A DNA stretch of 64,000 bases. Origin: Actinomadura livida. Its GTDB lineage: Bacteria; Actinomycetota; Actinomycetes; Streptosporangiales; Streptosporangiaceae. Under the pieces are notes generated by a model. The model did not search any database. It was given only the letters and a program-made list of their open reading frames with translations, and was not told the origin of the DNA. A program made the translations under genes and the position numbers. Positions 46,193 through 54,816 of this stretch are shown here, piece by piece. Position 1 is the stretch's first letter, and each line of letters begins with the position of its first letter. Location: positions 596,888 through 660,887 of the forward strand of contig NZ_BMRO01000002.1 of the NCBI RefSeq assembly GCF_014648675.1, read 5' to 3'.

Positions 46193-47706
46193 TTCCGCCC
46201 GGCCTGCGGCCCGCGCGGCCTCAGCGGGACGTCGCGCAGGAGCAGCGCCGCGGCGAGGCCCACCGCGAGGACGGGCAGCGCGGTGAGGAAAAGGTCGGAG
46301 AAGGCCGCCGCGAACGCCTCCAAGACGCCGTCCCGCACGGGTCCGGGGAGGGTGGCGAGGACCTCCGGTCGGACGGCGTCGTCGAACGCGGGCACCTGGC
46401 CGCCGGGGACGCGGTGCGTGACCTCTTCGGCGAACCGGCTCGACACGATGCCGCCGAACACCGCCATGCCCGCGGCGGTGCCGAGCATCCGGGTCGCGAA
46501 CACGCCCGAGCTCGCCGCGCCCAGGTCGCGGTGCGGCGCGGCGTTCTGCGCGATGAGGACGACGACCTGCTGGGACAGCCCCGCCCCGAAGCCGAGCAGC
46601 GCCATGTAGCAGCCCGCGGTGAACAGGCGGGTGCCGGCGTCCATCGTCGCGAGCAGCCCGACCCCGGCGGCGCTGAGCGCCATGCTCGCCGCGGGCAGCC
46701 GGCGGTAGCGGCCGGTCCGGGAGATGTGCCGTCCGGCGAGCACGGCGGCGGCGACGAGGCCGGTCATCATCGGCAGCACGAGCAGCCCGGAGTCCGCCGC
46801 CCCCACTCCCCCGACGACCTGGAAGAACATCGGCAGGTAGGTGGCGAGCCCGAAGCCCGTCGCGCCGCCCGCGGCGGCGACGGCGCACGCCACCGCGAAC
46901 GACCGGTCGCGGAACAGCCGCAGCGGGATGACGGGCTCGGCGGCCCTGCGCTCGGCGATGATCCACGCCGCGAACAGCGCCGCCGAACCCGCCGCGAGCC
47001 CGGCGGTGGCGGGCGAGGCCCACGCGTACCGGGTCCCGGCCCAGCTGGTGAACAGCGTGAAGCAGGTGACGGCCGCGCCGAGCAGGACGATCCCCGGGTA
47101 GTCGATCCGCGGCCTGCCCTCCGGCGCGGGCAGCCGCAGGAACAGCACGGTCGTGGCCGTGGCGGCCAGGCCGAGCGGCAGGTTGACGTAGAACACCCAC
47201 CGCCAGGACGCGTGGTCGGTGAGCAGGCCGCCGATCAGCGGCCCGGCGACGCTGGACACCGCGAAGATCAGCGCGGAGTAGCCCTGGTACTTCGCCCGCT
47301 CCCGCGGCTCGAACAGGTCGCCGGTCACCGCGAACATCGAGCTCATCAGGCATCCCGCGGCGGCGCCCTGGACGGCGCGGAACGCGATCAGCCAGCCCAT
47401 CGACGGCGCCGCCCCGCACGCGGCCGACCCCGCCAGGAACCCCAGCAGCCCGACGAGCAGGACCGGCCGGCGCCCGAACAGGTCCCCCAGCCGCCCCGAC
47501 AGCGGGACGGTGACGCTGGTGGCCAGCACGTACGCGGTCGACACCCAGGCGAGGCGGTCGAGGCCGCCGAGGTCCCCGACGATCGCGGGCAGCGCGGTGC
47601 CGAGCACCGTCGCGTCCAGCGAGGACATGAGCCCGGCGAGCATCAGCCCGCCGAACGCCGCCAGCCGGTGCCGGCGGCTCATCGGCGCGGTCCGCCCGGA
47701 CGCCAT
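46189..47706 (-). CDS. MFS drug exporter, DHA2 (14-TM, EmrB/QacA) family
   Basis: The product has 505 residues. ATG 47706 is 9 nt after the SD GAGGTG; an in-frame ATG at 47712 is 3 nt after it and too close. Fourteen membrane segments are expected. DHA2 motifs: LDATVLGTALPAIVGDLGG in TM1, SGRLGDLFGRRPVLLVGLLG (motif A), SVAGPLIGGLLTDHASWRWV then FYVNLPLGLA (motif C region). It is divergent from a MarR regulator with an overlapping promoter/inverted repeat, so repression by that MarR is likely. Substrate unknown. Confidence 0.94.
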   Translation of the reverse strand: MASGRTAPMSRRHRLAAFGGLMLAGLMSSLDATVLGTALPAIVGDLGGLDRLAWVSTAYVLATSVTVPLSGRLGDLFGRRPVLLVGLLGFLAGSAACGAAPSMGWLIAFRAVQGAAAGCLMSSMFAVTGDLFEPRERAKYQGYSALIFAVSSVAGPLIGGLLTDHASWRWVFYVNLPLGLAATATTVLFLRLPAPEGRPRIDYPGIVLLGAAVTCFTLFTSWAGTRYAWASPATAGLAAGSAALFAAWIIAERRAAEPVIPLRLFRDRSFAVACAVAAAGGATGFGLATYLPMFFQVVGGVGAADSGLLVLPMMTGLVAAAVLAGRHISRTGRYRRLPAASMALSAAGVGLLATMDAGTRLFTAGCYMALLGFGAGLSQQVVVLIAQNAAPHRDLGAASSGVFATRMLGTAAGMAVFGGIVSSRFAEEVTHRVPGGQVPAFDDAVRPEVLATLPGPVRDGVLEAFAAAFSDLFLTALPVLAVGLAAALLLRDVPLRPRGPQAGRN

Positions 47707-47724
47707 ATTCATGTGCACCTCACA

Positions 47725-47753
47725 GTTATATGCTTAGAGCAAATGAATGCTAA
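47725..47753 (-). promoter_or_regulatory. Promoter of the MFS gene
   Basis: Minus strand: -35 TTAGCA (47753-47748), 17-nt spacer, -10 TATAAC (47730-47725). It lies inside the nested inverted repeats 47728-47765. Confidence 0.55.
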
Positions 47754-47765
47754 GCGCACGCATAT
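47728..47765. promoter_or_regulatory. Nested inverted repeats, candidate MarR operator
   Basis: Outer arms ATATGC (47728-47733) and GCATAT (47760-47765); inner arms GCTTAG (47732-47737) and CTAAGC (47750-47755). The core holds AGCA-N6-TGCT. The block is AT-rich compared with its surroundings and lies between the divergent MFS and MarR genes, over the MFS promoter. Confidence 0.6.
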
Positions 47766-47782
47766 GTGGAATGCAACCTAGC

Positions 47783-47788
47783 TAGACT
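47783..47788 (+). promoter_or_regulatory. -10 TAGACT, leaderless promoter of the MarR gene
   Basis: TAGACT is followed by a 7-nt spacer and then ATG 47796. Confidence 0.6.
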
Positions 47789-47795
47789 GGTCCCC

Positions 47796-48281
47796 ATGCG
47801 CGACGAGGCGGGCCACGAGCGGGCCGGGGACGACCGGGCGGTCGACGTCGTCGAGCGGAGCATGGTCAAGCTGCGGCGCGGCATGTCGCGGCAGCGGCTC
47901 GGCAAGGCGGCGGTCCGCGAGCACAACCTCCCGGTGGACGTCCAGGTCCTGCACGTCGTGGACGTCGTCGACGAGGGCCCCGACCACGACGGCCAGGAGA
48001 TGAGCGTCGGCCTGGTCGCCGCCCGCCTCGGCGTGGACGCGTCGCGCGGCAGCCGCATCGTGGCCGAGGCGGTCAAGGCCGGCTACGTCCGGCGCGTGGC
48101 GTCCCAGGAGGACGGCCGCCGCATCCACCTGGAGCTCACCCCGGCCGGGCAGGCCGTCGTGGACGCCACCCGCCGCACCCGCCACGAGCACTTCGCCAAG
48201 GCCATGGCCGGCTGGACCGACGAGGAGCGCGCCGAGTTCGCGCGCCTCCTGTCCCGCTTCGTCCGCACCTACGACGGCTGA
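47796..48281 (+). CDS. MarR-family transcriptional regulator
   Basis: The product has 161 residues. ATG 47796 is supported by TAGACT 7 nt upstream rather than by an SD; an in-frame ATG at 47766 would lie before that promoter. The winged HTH spans about 65-120 (MSVGLVAARLGVDASRGSRI, then VAEAVKAGYVRRVASQEDGR with the wing), flanked by dimerisation helices. It is likely the local repressor of the divergent DHA2 exporter, responding to an exported compound. This pairing is typical of MarR systems. Confidence 0.92.
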   Translation: MRDEAGHERAGDDRAVDVVERSMVKLRRGMSRQRLGKAAVREHNLPVDVQVLHVVDVVDEGPDHDGQEMSVGLVAARLGVDASRGSRIVAEAVKAGYVRRVASQEDGRRIHLELTPAGQAVVDATRRTRHEHFAKAMAGWTDEERAEFARLLSRFVRTYDG

Positions 48282-48302
48282 CCGCCGGTCACGCCCCGGT
48301 GG

Positions 48303-48674
48303 TCAGGTGAGGCGCTTGCGGAGCAGGCAGAACTCGTTGCCCTCGGGATCGGCGAGGACGTACCAGCTCTCCTCGCCCGTCTGCCCGACGTCGGCGTGCC
48401 GCGCCCCGGCGGCCAGCAGCCGCTCGAGTTCGGCCTCCTGGTCGCGGTCGGTGGGGCTGACGTCGATGTGCAGCGGCAGCTTGCCCGGCCTGGGATCGTC
48501 GCTGCGGCTGAGGACGAGCGTCGGCTGCGGCCCGCCGAACCCCTCGCGGGGGCCGATCTCGACGTCGTCGCCGTCCCGGCCGAGCACCACGAACCCCAGC
48601 GCCGCGCACCAGAACTCCGCGAGCGCCTCCGGATCGCGGCAGTCGAGCACGAGCTCACTGATCCGACACGCCAC
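48303..48674 (-). CDS. VOC/glyoxalase-like protein
   Basis: The product has 123 residues. GTG 48674 has GGAGG 7 nt upstream. One VOC module: RISELVLDCRDPEALAEFWC at the N-terminus, KLPLHIDVSPTDRDQEAELE and VLADPEGNEFCLLRKRLT at the C-terminus. This is the actinobacterial VOC type often called glyoxalase-like or dioxygenase-like, with unknown substrate. It is convergent with the MarR gene. Confidence 0.88.
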   Translation of the reverse strand: MACRISELVLDCRDPEALAEFWCAALGFVVLGRDGDDVEIGPREGFGGPQPTLVLSRSDDPRPGKLPLHIDVSPTDRDQEAELERLLAAGARHADVGQTGEESWYVLADPEGNEFCLLRKRLT

Positions 48675-48833
48675 GGGCCGCCTCCAGATTCTCGTCACCA
48701 CCGGCCTCTCACACCGTAGGGGCTCCGGCCTACACCCGTGGTCGCCGCCGGGCGGCGCGACGTACTCCAGAAGTTGCGGGCGGCGCCGGAGCGGGCGCGA
48801 CGTGCGGGGGAATCCCCTGGCCGGGAGGCCGTC

Positions 48834-48839
48834 TAGGCT
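48834..48839 (+). promoter_or_regulatory. -10 TAGGCT, leaderless promoter of the kinase gene
   Basis: TAGGCT is followed by a 6-nt spacer and then ATG 48846. Confidence 0.6.
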
Positions 48840-48845
48840 GATCGC

Positions 48846-49961
48846 ATGGGTGGCTGGCCGGAGATGCGCGGACGGCTGACGGACAAGGCCGCGGCCGTGG
48901 GCGTCCTGCTGCTGGTGTCCGTCGGCAGCCTCAATTCGGTGTTCGCCCCCGGGGACGAGCCCTGGGCGCGCATCGCCCTCAGCTGGGTGCTGATCGCCAT
49001 CGGCTGCGGGGCGCTGTTCTTCAGCCAACGCGCTCCCCTCGCGGCCGCGCTCGTGTCGGTGGTGGCCACGGGCGTGTACTACGTCACGAGCACGCACGAC
49101 GGCCCGCTGATGATCGCGCCGATCGTGGCGCTGTACATGATCGCCGCACAGGGGCGGCTGCAGTCCGCCATCGCCGTCGGCGCGCTGATCGTCATCGGGA
49201 CGGGCGCCGGGACGCTCTCCGGCAACGACGACGTCAACGGCGTCGCCCTGTTCATGCTGACCGGGTGGGTCGTGGCGATGGCGGCGCTGGGCTGGGTCCG
49301 GCACAGCCGCCGGGTGTACCTGCGGGAGGCCCGGGAGCGCGCGGCGGGCGACGAGCGGCTGCGCATCGCCCGCGAGCTGCACGACGTGGCCGGGCACCAC
49401 ATCTCGCTGATCAACGTCCAGGCCGGGACGGCGCTGCACCGCTTCAAGCGGGATCCGGCGCAGGCCGAGGCCGCCCTCGCGGCGATCAAGGAATCGAGCC
49501 GGGACGCGCTGCGCGACCTGCGCGCGACGATCGGGATCCTGCGCAAGGACGACGAGGACGCGCCGACGGCGCCCGTGCCTGGCATCGACCGCATCGGCGA
49601 CCTCGTCGAGTCGGCGCGGGCGGCGGGGCTCACGGTCCGCGCCGAGATCACCGGCGACGGGGAGCCGCCCCCGACCGGCGTGGAGCTGGCCACCTACCGC
49701 ATCGTCCAGGAGTCGCTGACCAACGTCGTCCGGCACGCCGCCGCCGGCACGGTCACCGTGCGCATCGAACGGGGGCCGCGGGACGTCGTGATCGAGGTCG
49801 CCGACGACGGGCGGGGCCCCGCCGCCGGCACGGCCGGGTCCGGCGTCCACGGGATGCGGGAGCGGGCCCGCGCGCTGGGCGGCGAGCTGACCGCGGGTCC
49901 GGGGCCGGGCGGGGGCTTCCTCGTCCGGGCCCGCCTGCCCCATGGGAACGGAGCTGCATGA
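48846..49961 (+). CDS. Sensor histidine kinase, HisKA_3 class
   Basis: The product has 371 residues and starts at a leaderless ATG. About five membrane segments lie within 15-145. Phospho-His helix DERLRIARELHDVAGHHISL, then ATPase-domain sequences YRIVQESLTNVVRHAAAG, VIEVADDGRGP and SGVHGMRERARALGG. It overlaps its response regulator gene by ATGA. A two-TM protein and an MMPL transporter follow, suggesting envelope or drug stress control; this is inference from order. Confidence 0.93.
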   Translation: MGGWPEMRGRLTDKAAAVGVLLLVSVGSLNSVFAPGDEPWARIALSWVLIAIGCGALFFSQRAPLAAALVSVVATGVYYVTSTHDGPLMIAPIVALYMIAAQGRLQSAIAVGALIVIGTGAGTLSGNDDVNGVALFMLTGWVVAMAALGWVRHSRRVYLREARERAAGDERLRIARELHDVAGHHISLINVQAGTALHRFKRDPAQAEAALAAIKESSRDALRDLRATIGILRKDDEDAPTAPVPGIDRIGDLVESARAAGLTVRAEITGDGEPPPTGVELATYRIVQESLTNVVRHAAAGTVTVRIERGPRDVVIEVADDGRGPAAGTAGSGVHGMRERARALGGELTAGPGPGGGFLVRARLPHGNGAA

Positions 49962-50644
49962 TCAAGGTTCTGCTGGCCGACGACCAGCGGCTGGTGCGCG
50001 CGGGGTTCAGGTCCATCCTCGACGACGAGGACGACATCACGGTGGTGGGCGAGGCCGCGGACGGCGAGCAGGCCGTCGCCGCGTGCCGCGAGCTGCTGCC
50101 GGACGTCGCGCTGATGGACATCCGGATGCCCGGCACGGACGGGCTGGAGGCCACCCGGCGGATCACCTCCGACCGGCGGCTGGACGGCGTCCGGGTCGTC
50201 ATCCTGACCACGTTCGACCTCGACGAGTACGTGTACGGCGCGCTTCGGGCCGGCGCCTCCGGGTTCCTGCTGAAGGACACCGATCCGGAGGAGTTGATCC
50301 ACGCCGTGCGGGTGGTGGCGCGGGGCGACGCGCTGATCACCCCGTCCGTCACCCGCCGCCTGATCGCCGAGTTCGCCGGGCGGGTCGAGACGCCCGTGCC
50401 CGGCCCGCGCCTGAAGTCCCTCACCGAGCGCGAGCGCGAGGTCATGGCGCTGGTCGCGGCCGGGCTCAGCAACGACGAGATCGCCGCCCGCCTCGTACTG
50501 AGCCCCGCCACCGCGAAGACGCACGTCAGCCGCATCATGTCCAAGCTGGACGTGCGCGACCGCTCCCAGCTTGTCGTGCTGGCCTACGAGTCCGGCATGG
50601 TCAACCCGGGCTGGCTGACCCGGAACCCGCAACCGCCGCGGTAG
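49958..50644 (+). CDS. NarL/FixJ-family response regulator
   Basis: The product has 228 residues. ATG 49958 overlaps the kinase stop. Receiver: VLLADDQRLVRAGFRSIL, phospho-Asp in LPDVALMDIRMPGTDGLEAT, Thr in VVILTTFDLDEYV, Lys in GFLLKDTDPEELI. LuxR HTH: LTEREREVMALVAAGLSNDE then AKTHVSRIMSKLDVRDRSQL. It is a cognate pair with the preceding kinase. The closest downstream genes are the small membrane protein and the MMPL transporter. Confidence 0.94.
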   Translation: MIKVLLADDQRLVRAGFRSILDDEDDITVVGEAADGEQAVAACRELLPDVALMDIRMPGTDGLEATRRITSDRRLDGVRVVILTTFDLDEYVYGALRAGASGFLLKDTDPEELIHAVRVVARGDALITPSVTRRLIAEFAGRVETPVPGPRLKSLTEREREVMALVAAGLSNDEIAARLVLSPATAKTHVSRIMSKLDVRDRSQLVVLAYESGMVNPGWLTRNPQPPR

Positions 50645-50733
50645 CCGGGCCGCGGCCCCGCAACCCACGGGGTACCGCAAGTGCCCGCCGGAGGCCGATG
50701 CCGCGCGGCATGCCGTGATCGGAGCCTGGCGGC

Positions 50734-50967
50734 ATGAGCGCAATGTCCAGACAGGCCACCGGCGGCGTCGTCGGCTTCCTCGCCGGCGGGGCGGCGGGGT
50801 TCGTCCTCACCGAGGCGGTGGCCGTGTTCTTCCATCTCGTCCTTGACCACACGCTCGACGTGGACGGCACCGGCTCCCTGCTGGCCGTCTTCATCGGCGT
50901 GCCCGTCCTCTGCGCCGTGCTCGGCGCCGTCATCGGCGTCCGCCTCGGCGGACGCCAGGGGGGGTGA
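50734..50967 (+). CDS. Small membrane protein (77 aa) upstream of the MMPL gene
   Basis: Two hydrophobic segments: about 10-34 (GGVVGFLAGGAAGFVLTEAV) and 48-70 (SLLAVFIGVPVLCAVLGAVI), the second with a glycine-rich end. I do not recognise a family. It overlaps the MMPL gene by GTGA, so it is very probably co-translated and may be an accessory subunit. A weak SD (GGAG) lies about 12 nt before ATG 50734. Confidence 0.65.
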   Translation: MSAMSRQATGGVVGFLAGGAAGFVLTEAVAVFFHLVLDHTLDVDGTGSLLAVFIGVPVLCAVLGAVIGVRLGGRQGG

Positions 50968-53102
50968 CCGCAATGTCCGCGAAGACAGAATCCTCCGGCG
51001 GGGGCGCCACGGGCGCGCAGGCCCGTACCGGCGTCTTCGGCCGGGTGGCCGCCTGGTCGCAGCGCCACCGCTGGGCCGCGCTCCTGCTGTGGGCGGTGAC
51101 GGTCGTGGCGATCACGGCCGGGTCGCAGGCCGCCGGCTCCGCCTACCACAACGACTTCTCGCTGCCGGGGACCGACTCCCAGGCCGCGGCCGACCTCATG
51201 GAGGAGCACGGCTCGCTCCAGGCGGGCGCCACCGTCCAGATCGTCCTCAAGGACCGCCAGGGCCTGGGCGGCGACCGCGCCGCGATCGACGGGATGCTGG
51301 CGAAGGTGCGCGCGCTGCCGAGCGTCGCCGACGTCCAGCCCCCGGGCCCCGGGTCCATCACCGAGGACGGCACCATCGGCTACGCGACCGTCACCCTCGA
51401 CGGCTCGGCCGAGGACGTGCCGTCCGAGCACGTCACGAAGATCATCGAGACCGCCCAGGGCGCGAGCCAGGACGGCCTCCAGATCGAACTCGGCGGCGAT
51501 CCCGTCCGCGGCGCGCAGGAGGAGGGCGGCGGCGGCGCCGAGGGCGCGGGGATGCTGGCCGCGCTGGTCATCCTGGTGCTGCTGTTCGGGTCCCTCATCG
51601 CCGCGGCCGTCCCCCTGGTGACCGCCGTGTTCGCGGTCGGCGCGGCGGTCGGGCTGATCGGGCTCGCCTCCCACGTGTTCACCGTCGCCGACTTCACCCC
51701 GCCGATCATGATGCTGATCGGGCTGGGCGTCGGCGTGGACTACGCGCTGCTGATCTTCTACCGGTACCGCCAGGAGCTGCGGGACGGCGCGGAGCCCGCG
51801 GCCGCCACGCGGGTCGCGCTGGACGTGGCCGGCCGGACGGTCTTCTTCGCCGGCTGCACCGTGATCATCGCGCTGATGGGGCTGGTCGTCCTCGGCCTCG
51901 GCTCGCTGCAGGGCGTGGCCCTCGCCGTGGCGCTGATGGTGCTGGTCACCATGGCGGCGTCGCTGACCCTGCTGCCCGCCCTGCTCGCGGTGTTCGGGAA
52001 GCGGATCCAGCGGAACGTCCTCAAGCGCCCGGGCCGGACCGGCGACGACGGCTGGCGGCGGCTGGCCTCGGCCGTGCAGCGGCGGCCCGTCCCCGCGCTG
52101 CTCGTCGCCACCGCGGCCCTGCTCGCCCTGGCGGCCCCCGCCCTCGACATGCGCCTCGGCTTCGCCGACGCCGGCAACGACGCGCCCTCCTCCACCAGCC
52201 GGCAGGCGTACGACCTGCTCGCGGAGGGGTTCGGGCCCGGGTTCAGCGGCCCCCTGGTCGTAGTCACCGAAGGCTCGGCCGCGCAGCTCCAGCCGACGCT
52301 GGAGCAGACCGAGGGCATCGCGGCCACGACCCCGGCGCTGCCGTCGAAGGACGGCGCGGCGCACACCGTGATCGCGTTCCCCGAGAGCGCGCCGCAGGAC
52401 GCGGCCACCGCGGATCTCGTGCACAGCCTGCGCGACGACGTCCTCCCGGCCCTGTCCCAGCAGACCGGGGCGGAGTACCTCGTCGGCGGCCCCACGGCCG
52501 GCACCCTGGACTTCGCCGACTCGGTGTCGGAGCGGATGCCGCTGTTCGTCGCCGTGGTCGTCGGGCTCTCCGCGATCCTGCTCATGGTGGTGTTCCGCTC
52601 GGTGCTGATCCCGATCAAGGCGGCGGTGCTCAACCTGCTGTCGATCGCGGCCGCCCTGGGCGCCATCACGCTGGTCTTCCAGGACGGGCGGTTCGGCGCG
52701 CAACCCGGCCCGATCGAGGCTTTCATCCCCGTAATGATCTTCGCGATCGTGTTCGGGCTCTCCATGGACTACGAGGTGTTCCTGGTCTCCCGGATCCACG
52801 AGGAGTGGGAACGCACCGGGGAACCCGCGCACGCCGTCCGCGAGGGCCTGGCCGCCACCGGCAGGGTCATCACCGCGGCGGCCGCCATCATGATCGTCGT
52901 GTTCGCGGCGTTCATCCTGAGTCCCGGCCGGATGCTGCAGCAGTTCGGCCTGGGCCTCGCGGTCGCCGTCCTCCTGGACGCGGTGGTGATCCGCTGCCTC
53001 ATCGTCCCGGCGATCATGCAGCTCCTCGGGAAGTGGGCCTGGTGGCTGCCGGGGCCGGTGGCCAGGCGCCTCCCGCGGGTCGCGCTGGAGCGCCCGAGCT
53101 GA
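50964..53102 (+). CDS. MMPL-family RND transporter
   Basis: The product has 712 residues if it starts at GTG 50964 (overlapping the previous stop); ATG 50973 is the alternative. It has twelve membrane segments in two halves, each with a large extracytoplasmic loop. The MMPL signature GVGVDYALLIFYRYRQELRD lies in the first half (TM4). The second half carries FGLSMDYEVFLVSRIHEEWE with TGRVITAAAAIMIVVFAAFI. These transporters export lipids, siderophores or drugs by proton motive force. The preceding two-component system may control it. Confidence 0.93.
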   Translation: MTAMSAKTESSGGGATGAQARTGVFGRVAAWSQRHRWAALLLWAVTVVAITAGSQAAGSAYHNDFSLPGTDSQAAADLMEEHGSLQAGATVQIVLKDRQGLGGDRAAIDGMLAKVRALPSVADVQPPGPGSITEDGTIGYATVTLDGSAEDVPSEHVTKIIETAQGASQDGLQIELGGDPVRGAQEEGGGGAEGAGMLAALVILVLLFGSLIAAAVPLVTAVFAVGAAVGLIGLASHVFTVADFTPPIMMLIGLGVGVDYALLIFYRYRQELRDGAEPAAATRVALDVAGRTVFFAGCTVIIALMGLVVLGLGSLQGVALAVALMVLVTMAASLTLLPALLAVFGKRIQRNVLKRPGRTGDDGWRRLASAVQRRPVPALLVATAALLALAAPALDMRLGFADAGNDAPSSTSRQAYDLLAEGFGPGFSGPLVVVTEGSAAQLQPTLEQTEGIAATTPALPSKDGAAHTVIAFPESAPQDAATADLVHSLRDDVLPALSQQTGAEYLVGGPTAGTLDFADSVSERMPLFVAVVVGLSAILLMVVFRSVLIPIKAAVLNLLSIAAALGAITLVFQDGRFGAQPGPIEAFIPVMIFAIVFGLSMDYEVFLVSRIHEEWERTGEPAHAVREGLAATGRVITAAAAIMIVVFAAFILSPGRMLQQFGLGLAVAVLLDAVVIRCLIVPAIMQLLGKWAWWLPGPVARRLPRVALERPS

Positions 53103-53130
53103 CGCGGCGCCGATGGGCGGGCGTCACGTC

Positions 53131-53136
53131 TAGGAT
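53131..53136 (+). promoter_or_regulatory. -10 TAGGAT before the racemase-like gene
   Basis: TAGGAT predicts a start at about 53143, giving a leader of about 30 nt with SD GGAAGGGAG. Confidence 0.45.
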
Positions 53137-53174
53137 CTCGTTGAAGATCGTCCGGAACGACGGAAGGGAGCCCC

Positions 53175-53906
53175 ATGAGGCACCTCGGCATACTGGCCCA
53201 CAGCGCGGAAGGCGCCGCGCTGTGCTTCCGGACCTTCTGCCAGGAGGGCTTCCGCGAACTGGGCCCCGACGACCATCCCGACGTGACGCTCGACCTCATC
53301 GCCCTCGCGCGGAGCATGCCCGCGTGGGAGGCCGGGGACCACGACCCGATCCGGGCGACGCTCGCGGAGAGCGTCCGGCGCCTGGCGGCGGCGGGCGCGG
53401 ACTTCTTCGTGTGCCCGGACAACACCGCGCACATCGCCCTCGAACGGCCCGGCGGCGACCTGCCGCTGCCCGGCCTGCACATCGCGCAGGTCGTCGCCGG
53501 CCGGGCCGCGCGGGACGGCCGCAGGCGCGTCGGCGTCCTCGGCACCCGCTACACGATGGACGGCCCGGTCTACCCGCGCGAGCTGGCGGCGCGCGGCATC
53601 GCCGCCGAGGTCCCGGACGCCGCCGGCCGGGACACCGTCCACCGGATCATCTTCGAGGAACTGGTCAACGGCGTCTTCACCGAGGAGTCCCGCCGGGAGT
53701 ACGTGCGGGTCATCGAGGACCTCGCCGAGCGCGGCTGCGACGCCGTCGCGCTGGTGTGCACGGAGATCCCGCTCCTGGTGACGCCCGACGTCTCGCCGCT
53801 GCCCACGCTCGACTCCACCCGGCTCCTCGCCCGCGCCGCCTTCGACGTGGCGGCCGGCCGCGACCCGCTGCCGGAATGGCGCGGCGGCCCGGTCTCCGCC
53901 GCCTGA
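53175..53906 (+). CDS. Aspartate/glutamate racemase family protein
   Basis: The product has 243 residues. ATG 53175 has GGAAGGGAG 4-5 nt upstream. The two catalytic cysteines of PLP-independent racemases are present: Cys80 in FFVCPDNTAHIAL and Cys195 in VALVCTEIPLL. Further, RRVGVLGTRYTMDGPVYPRE and the final LDSTRLLARAAFD match the YgeA/RacX type. It probably racemises an amino acid for cell-wall or signalling use. Substrate cannot be assigned. It stands alone behind its own promoter. Confidence 0.92.
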   Translation: MRHLGILAHSAEGAALCFRTFCQEGFRELGPDDHPDVTLDLIALARSMPAWEAGDHDPIRATLAESVRRLAAAGADFFVCPDNTAHIALERPGGDLPLPGLHIAQVVAGRAARDGRRRVGVLGTRYTMDGPVYPRELAARGIAAEVPDAAGRDTVHRIIFEELVNGVFTEESRREYVRVIEDLAERGCDAVALVCTEIPLLVTPDVSPLPTLDSTRLLARAAFDVAAGRDPLPEWRGGPVSAA

Positions 53907-53957
53907 GGCCCGGCTCCCCGGCGCGACACTTCGGCCGGCGTCGAAACGTGGCGGCCC

Positions 53958-53963
53958 TAGAGT
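53958..53963 (+). promoter_or_regulatory. -10 TAGAGT before the PEP-mutase-like gene
   Basis: TAGAGT ends 7 nt before an in-frame ATG (53971), so transcription likely starts there. The SD-supported GTG at 54052 would then have an 81-nt leader, or a leaderless longer form could be made. Confidence 0.5.
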
Positions 53964-54051
53964 CGGCGGCATGCGCCGCGGCCCGGCGGGAATGCCGCCA
54001 TCGGACGCCAGGCCGCGAACCAGGCGGTTCACACGGGACGGAGGGCCGCCG

Positions 54052-54816
54052 GTGGGATTCCACGAACTGCACCACGGTGATCATCCGCTGGTCCTGCCCA
54101 ACGCGTGGGACTTCGCGAGCGGCGCGGCACTGGTCAAGGCCGGGTTCCCCGCCATCGGGACGACCAGCCTCGGCGTCGCCGCGGCGGCGGGCAAGACCGA
54201 CGCGACCGGGGGCACGCGGGAGGAGACGCTGGCGCTGGCCCGGGTCCTGTCCCGCCTTCCCGTCCCGGTCACGGTGGACATCGAGGGCGGGTTCTCCACG
54301 CGGGCCGAGGACGTCGCCGCACTCGTCGCCGAACTGGCCTCGCTCGGGATCGCCGGGGTCAACCTGGAGGACGGGCGGGCCGACGGCACCCTCGCGCCGG
54401 TCGCCCACCAGACCGCCGTGATAGCCGCGGTGAAGGAGGCCGCGCCGGCGGTTTTCCTCAACGCCCGCACCGACACGTTCTGGCTGGGCGACCCCGACCG
54501 CGACGAGACACTGCTTCGGGCCCGCGCGTTCGCGGAGGCGGGCGCGGACGGGATCTTCGTCCCCGGCATCGTGGACGACGCCGACATCCGCGCCGTCCTC
54601 GACACCGCGAACGTCCCGTTGAACGTGCTGTACCTGCCGGGCCGGACCGAGTACGCCCGGATGGACCGCCTCGGCGTGCACCGCGTCAGCACCGGCTCGC
54701 TGCTGTTCCGCAGCGCGCTCCAGGCCACCGTCAACGCGGCCCTCGGCGTCACCGGCGATGACGGCGGCCGCCCCGCGCCGTCGTACGGGGACGTCCAGCG
54801 GCTCGTCCGGCCCTAG
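54052..54816 (+). CDS. Isocitrate lyase/PEP phosphonomutase family protein
   Basis: The product has 254 residues. GTG 54052 has GGAGGG 6 nt upstream and matches the family N-terminus FHELHHGDHPLVLPNAWD. The alternative leaderless ATG at 53971 would add a 27-residue basic tail. TIM-barrel motifs: PVTVDIEGGFS (metal-binding Asp), GIAGVNLEDGRADGTLAPVA, FLNARTDTFWLG, FVPGIVDDADIRAV. The Cys of isocitrate lyase (KKCGH) is absent, so it belongs to the PEP-mutase/oxaloacetase-like branch. The substrate is unknown. Its stop overlaps that of the convergent GNAT gene in CTAG (54813-54816). Confidence 0.88.
   Translation: MGFHELHHGDHPLVLPNAWDFASGAALVKAGFPAIGTTSLGVAAAAGKTDATGGTREETLALARVLSRLPVPVTVDIEGGFSTRAEDVAALVAELASLGIAGVNLEDGRADGTLAPVAHQTAVIAAVKEAAPAVFLNARTDTFWLGDPDRDETLLRARAFAEAGADGIFVPGIVDDADIRAVLDTANVPLNVLYLPGRTEYARMDRLGVHRVSTGSLLFRSALQATVNAALGVTGDDGGRPAPSYGDVQRLVRP

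Noticed and set aside
53971..54051. N-terminal 27-residue extension of the PEP-mutase-like protein from the leaderless ATG 53971
   Set aside because: Promoter spacing would permit it, but the sequence is low-complexity and the GTG at 54052 has a good SD and fits the family N-terminus; kept as an alternative only.
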